Origin: Planctomycetota bacterium
GTDB taxonomy: Bacteria; Planctomycetota; Planctomycetia; Isosphaerales; Isosphaeraceae
Assembly: GCA_021818605.1 (NCBI GenBank)
Contig: JAKAUH010000135.1
Location: forward strand, 1-7,118
Direction of reading: 5' to 3'
DNA: 7,118 nt
Shown: one piece after another, positions 5,522-7,118 of the stretch
Numbering within the stretch: position 1 is the stretch's first letter
Layout: every line of letters starts with the position of its first letter
Position numbers and translations under genes: made by a program
Notes under the pieces: generated by a model
Told to the model about the DNA's origin: nothing
The model's input: the letters and a program-made list of their open reading frames with translations, nothing else
Database searches by the model: none

Positions 5522-7118
5522 TCACTGACCGCCCCTGTGGCCATTCACTCGCTCGCTGATGGAAAACCTCGATGACGCAATCGGGGCGTTTTCGCTACGG
5601 ATCCGGATGCCCTCGGCAGGGCGGCCCTCGGCGTCGACAAGACGGGCACACGCCTCCCATCGGCCTCGCTCGTTGACGACCTTGAGCAGGAGGGTACTGG
5701 CCCCCGGCGGAAGTTCGATCGGCCCGATCGTGTCGAGAGTGCCCAGAGAGCCGCCCCGGCGACTCCGGTAGATTCTCCGACCGTTGAGATAGGCCCAGAG
5801 CCAATCGTCGCCGCCGAGCTGGAGCCAGACGTCGCGTCGCGCCCGGTCGCTTTCCAGTTCGCAGAAGGCGTAGGCGACGCTTCGCTCGGCCACATGCCCG
5901 AGAGCCGCGTTGAGATCGAGGACGGCCTCCGGTGAGTGATAGGAGGACCAGGTAAGCGATCCTCCGTCCGACGAAACGGTATCCTCGGGGCCGGGTCGCA
6001 GGCTTGCCTCGTTGGCGAGACCCGTCCTGTCCAGCACAGACCGAATGTCGTCGAAGGAAGGGAGAGACAGGGGCATCAGCAGCAACCAGTCCCGGATGAA
6101 TCCCCTGGCCCTGGGACCCCGGAAGGCGTAGCGGTCCCGGAGCTCGGCGAGGGCACGACTCACGCGAGACCACTCGCGAAGGTCGTCGGCGCCCGCCGCT
6201 TCCCAGATCCGCGCTGTGCCATCGCCGCCGGCCGTCGCCAGTCGCCGGCCGTCGGGTGACCAGGAAACCGCCACGACCCGGGAAGTATGCCCCTTGAGGA
6301 CGAGGAGCGAGCGGCCGTCATCGGCGCCATGGACGCTCGCTGTTCCATCCCGGCGCCCCGCCGCCAGCCGCTTCCCGTCCGGAGACCAGGCAACCGAGTG
6401 AACGGGGCTGGAATGGCCCTGGAGAATCAGGAGTTCGCGACCGTTTCCGGTGGACCAGACCCTTGCCGTTCTGTCCTCGCTGGCCGTGACAAGCCGCGAG
6501 CCGTCCGGCGACCACTCCACCGACCGCACCGGGCCGGTATGCCCGGAGAGACACAGCAGGGTGCGGCCGCTCTCGGCAGACCAGACTCGCGCCGTGCCGT
6601 CGTCGCTGGCCGTGGCGAGCCGCGAGCCGTCGGGCGACCACGCCACCCACCGCACCGGGCCGTTGTGGCCCTGAAGCGCGACATGTTCGCGGCCATCGTC
6701 GCCGGCCCGGATCCACACCATCCCGTCGGCCTGCCCGGTGGCGAGCCGCGAGCCGTCCGGCGACCACGCCACCGACCAGACCGGGCTCCTGTGTGCCGGG
6801 ATCGATCGGACCAGGGTCCCGTCGTCGGTCCGGAGGTCAATGGACCCAAGCCATCGGCCGATCGCGATGCGTTTCCCGTCGGGGGCCCAGGTGACGGAGA
6901 TGACCCTGCCCGATGGCCCCTCAATGATGGGCCCCGCGCGACCATTTTTCCCCCAGAACCGGATGGAGCCGTCGGCGCCCAGGGTCACCAGGCGCTGGCC
7001 GTCGGGCGACCACGCCACCGACCAGACCGCTGCGGTATGCCCTCGCAGCACCAGAGCCTCGCGCGGGCCGTCGGCCGACCAGACTCGCGCCGAGGCGTCG
7101 ACGCCGCCGGTCAGCAGG
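5522..7118 (-). CDS. WD40 beta-propeller protein with C-terminal PA14/galactose-binding-like domain (5' end beyond window)
   Basis: The frame is open to the right edge: the 22 codons before the internal GTG at 7051 encode another WD blade end (LLTGGVDASARVWSADG), so that GTG is not the start. 531 residues are visible. Seven complete WD repeats fill about 23-309, each with a GH-like turn, W(S/A)PDG and a final strand, for example LSGHTGPV, WSPDGSRLVTAS, ARVW. Repeats 2 and 6 lack the usual final Trp (IDLRTDDG, VHGADDG). After a charged linker, residues about 340-500 form a beta-rich module starting FIRDWLLLMPLSL, with LGGDDWLWAYLNGRRIY and LLLKVVNERGRWEACARLVD. This resembles PA14/galactose-binding-like domains common in planctomycete secreted and kinase-linked proteins. 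WD40 propellers are protein-interaction scaffolds. The missing N-terminus could hold more blades, a Ser/Thr kinase domain or a signal peptide; the function is unknown. It is transcribed toward GH51. Confidence 0.88.
   Translation of the reverse strand, partial: LLTGGVDASARVWSADGPREALVLRGHTAAVWSVAWSPDGQRLVTLGADGSIRFWGKNGRAGPIIEGPSGRVISVTWAPDGKRIAIGRWLGSIDLRTDDGTLVRSIPAHRSPVWSVAWSPDGSRLATGQADGMVWIRAGDDGREHVALQGHNGPVRWVAWSPDGSRLATASDDGTARVWSAESGRTLLCLSGHTGPVRSVEWSPDGSRLVTASEDRTARVWSTGNGRELLILQGHSSPVHSVAWSPDGKRLAAGRRDGTASVHGADDGRSLLVLKGHTSRVVAVSWSPDGRRLATAGGDGTARIWEAAGADDLREWSRVSRALAELRDRYAFRGPRARGFIRDWLLLMPLSLPSFDDIRSVLDRTGLANEASLRPGPEDTVSSDGGSLTWSSYHSPEAVLDLNAALGHVAERSVAYAFCELESDRARRDVWLQLGGDDWLWAYLNGRRIYRSRRGGSLGTLDTIGPIELPPGASTLLLKVVNERGRWEACARLVDAEGRPAEGIRIRSENAPIASSRFSISERVNGHRGGQ
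6191..7051 (-). repeat. WD40 repeat array with a 126-bp DNA period
   Basis: The Trp of the W(S/A)PDG motif recurs every 41, 41, 42, 42, 42 and 42 residues, so five consecutive repeats keep an exact 126-bp period. The similarity extends to DNA: segments around 6498, 6624 and 6750 share GAGCCGTC, G/C, GGCGACCAC and CCACC nearly base for base, more than conserved protein alone would require. This fits recent unequal crossing-over or gene conversion among blades 3-5. A further partial blade runs to the window edge at 7118. Confidence 0.8.

Noticed and set aside
1..7118. CRISPR array, tRNA or rRNA gene, insertion sequence ends, attachment sites
   Set aside because: No regularly spaced short repeats with unique spacers, no tRNA-like or rRNA segments, no transposase or integrase motifs and no terminal inverted repeats were seen. 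The only regular repeats are the protein-coding WD40 units.

Overview
This is a GC-rich bacterial window that looks like a planctomycete, possibly of the Isosphaeraceae type. That is inference from a Tat-exported GH51 enzyme, a long WD40-repeat protein fused to a PA14/galactose-binding-like module, and a planctomycete-style sugar transferase next to GT2 genes. No rRNA or other marker gene fixes the taxon.

Layout. (1) Positions 1-1257, minus strand: a GT2 glycosyltransferase followed, 19 nt downstream, by the N-terminus of a membrane-anchored protein cut by the left edge. (2) Positions 1258-1465: a divergent intergenic region. (3) Positions 1466-3651, plus strand: a polyprenyl-phosphate sugar phosphotransferase (the chain-initiating enzyme of exopolysaccharide or O-antigen synthesis) and a second GT2 gene overlapping it by 40 nt. 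(4) A GC-rich hairpin at 3641-3666 lies between the two convergent stop codons. (5) Positions 3667-5292, minus strand: a Tat-signal GH51 alpha-L-arabinofuranosidase. (6) Positions 5293-5521: an intergenic gap with a candidate promoter and a 15-bp inverted repeat just before the GH51 start. (7) Positions 5522-7118, minus strand: the C-terminal part of a WD40 protein whose 5' end lies beyond the right edge.

Working together. The left half is a surface-polysaccharide assembly cluster: the phosphotransferase would load the first sugar phosphate onto undecaprenyl phosphate at the inner membrane, and the two GT2 enzymes would add later sugars from the cytoplasmic side. The exported arabinofuranosidase could trim arabinose-containing polysaccharide, either the cell's own or environmental plant material; the sequence does not decide which. 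The WD40 protein shows no direct link to the polysaccharide genes.

I found no CRISPR array, tRNA, rRNA, transposase or integrase. The long open frames opposite the real genes look like GC-driven shadows. The content is recognisable family by family. The less ordinary points are the missing N-terminal membrane domain of the phosphotransferase, the palindrome at the GH51 start, the hairpin fitted between convergent stops, and the regular 126-bp repeat array.
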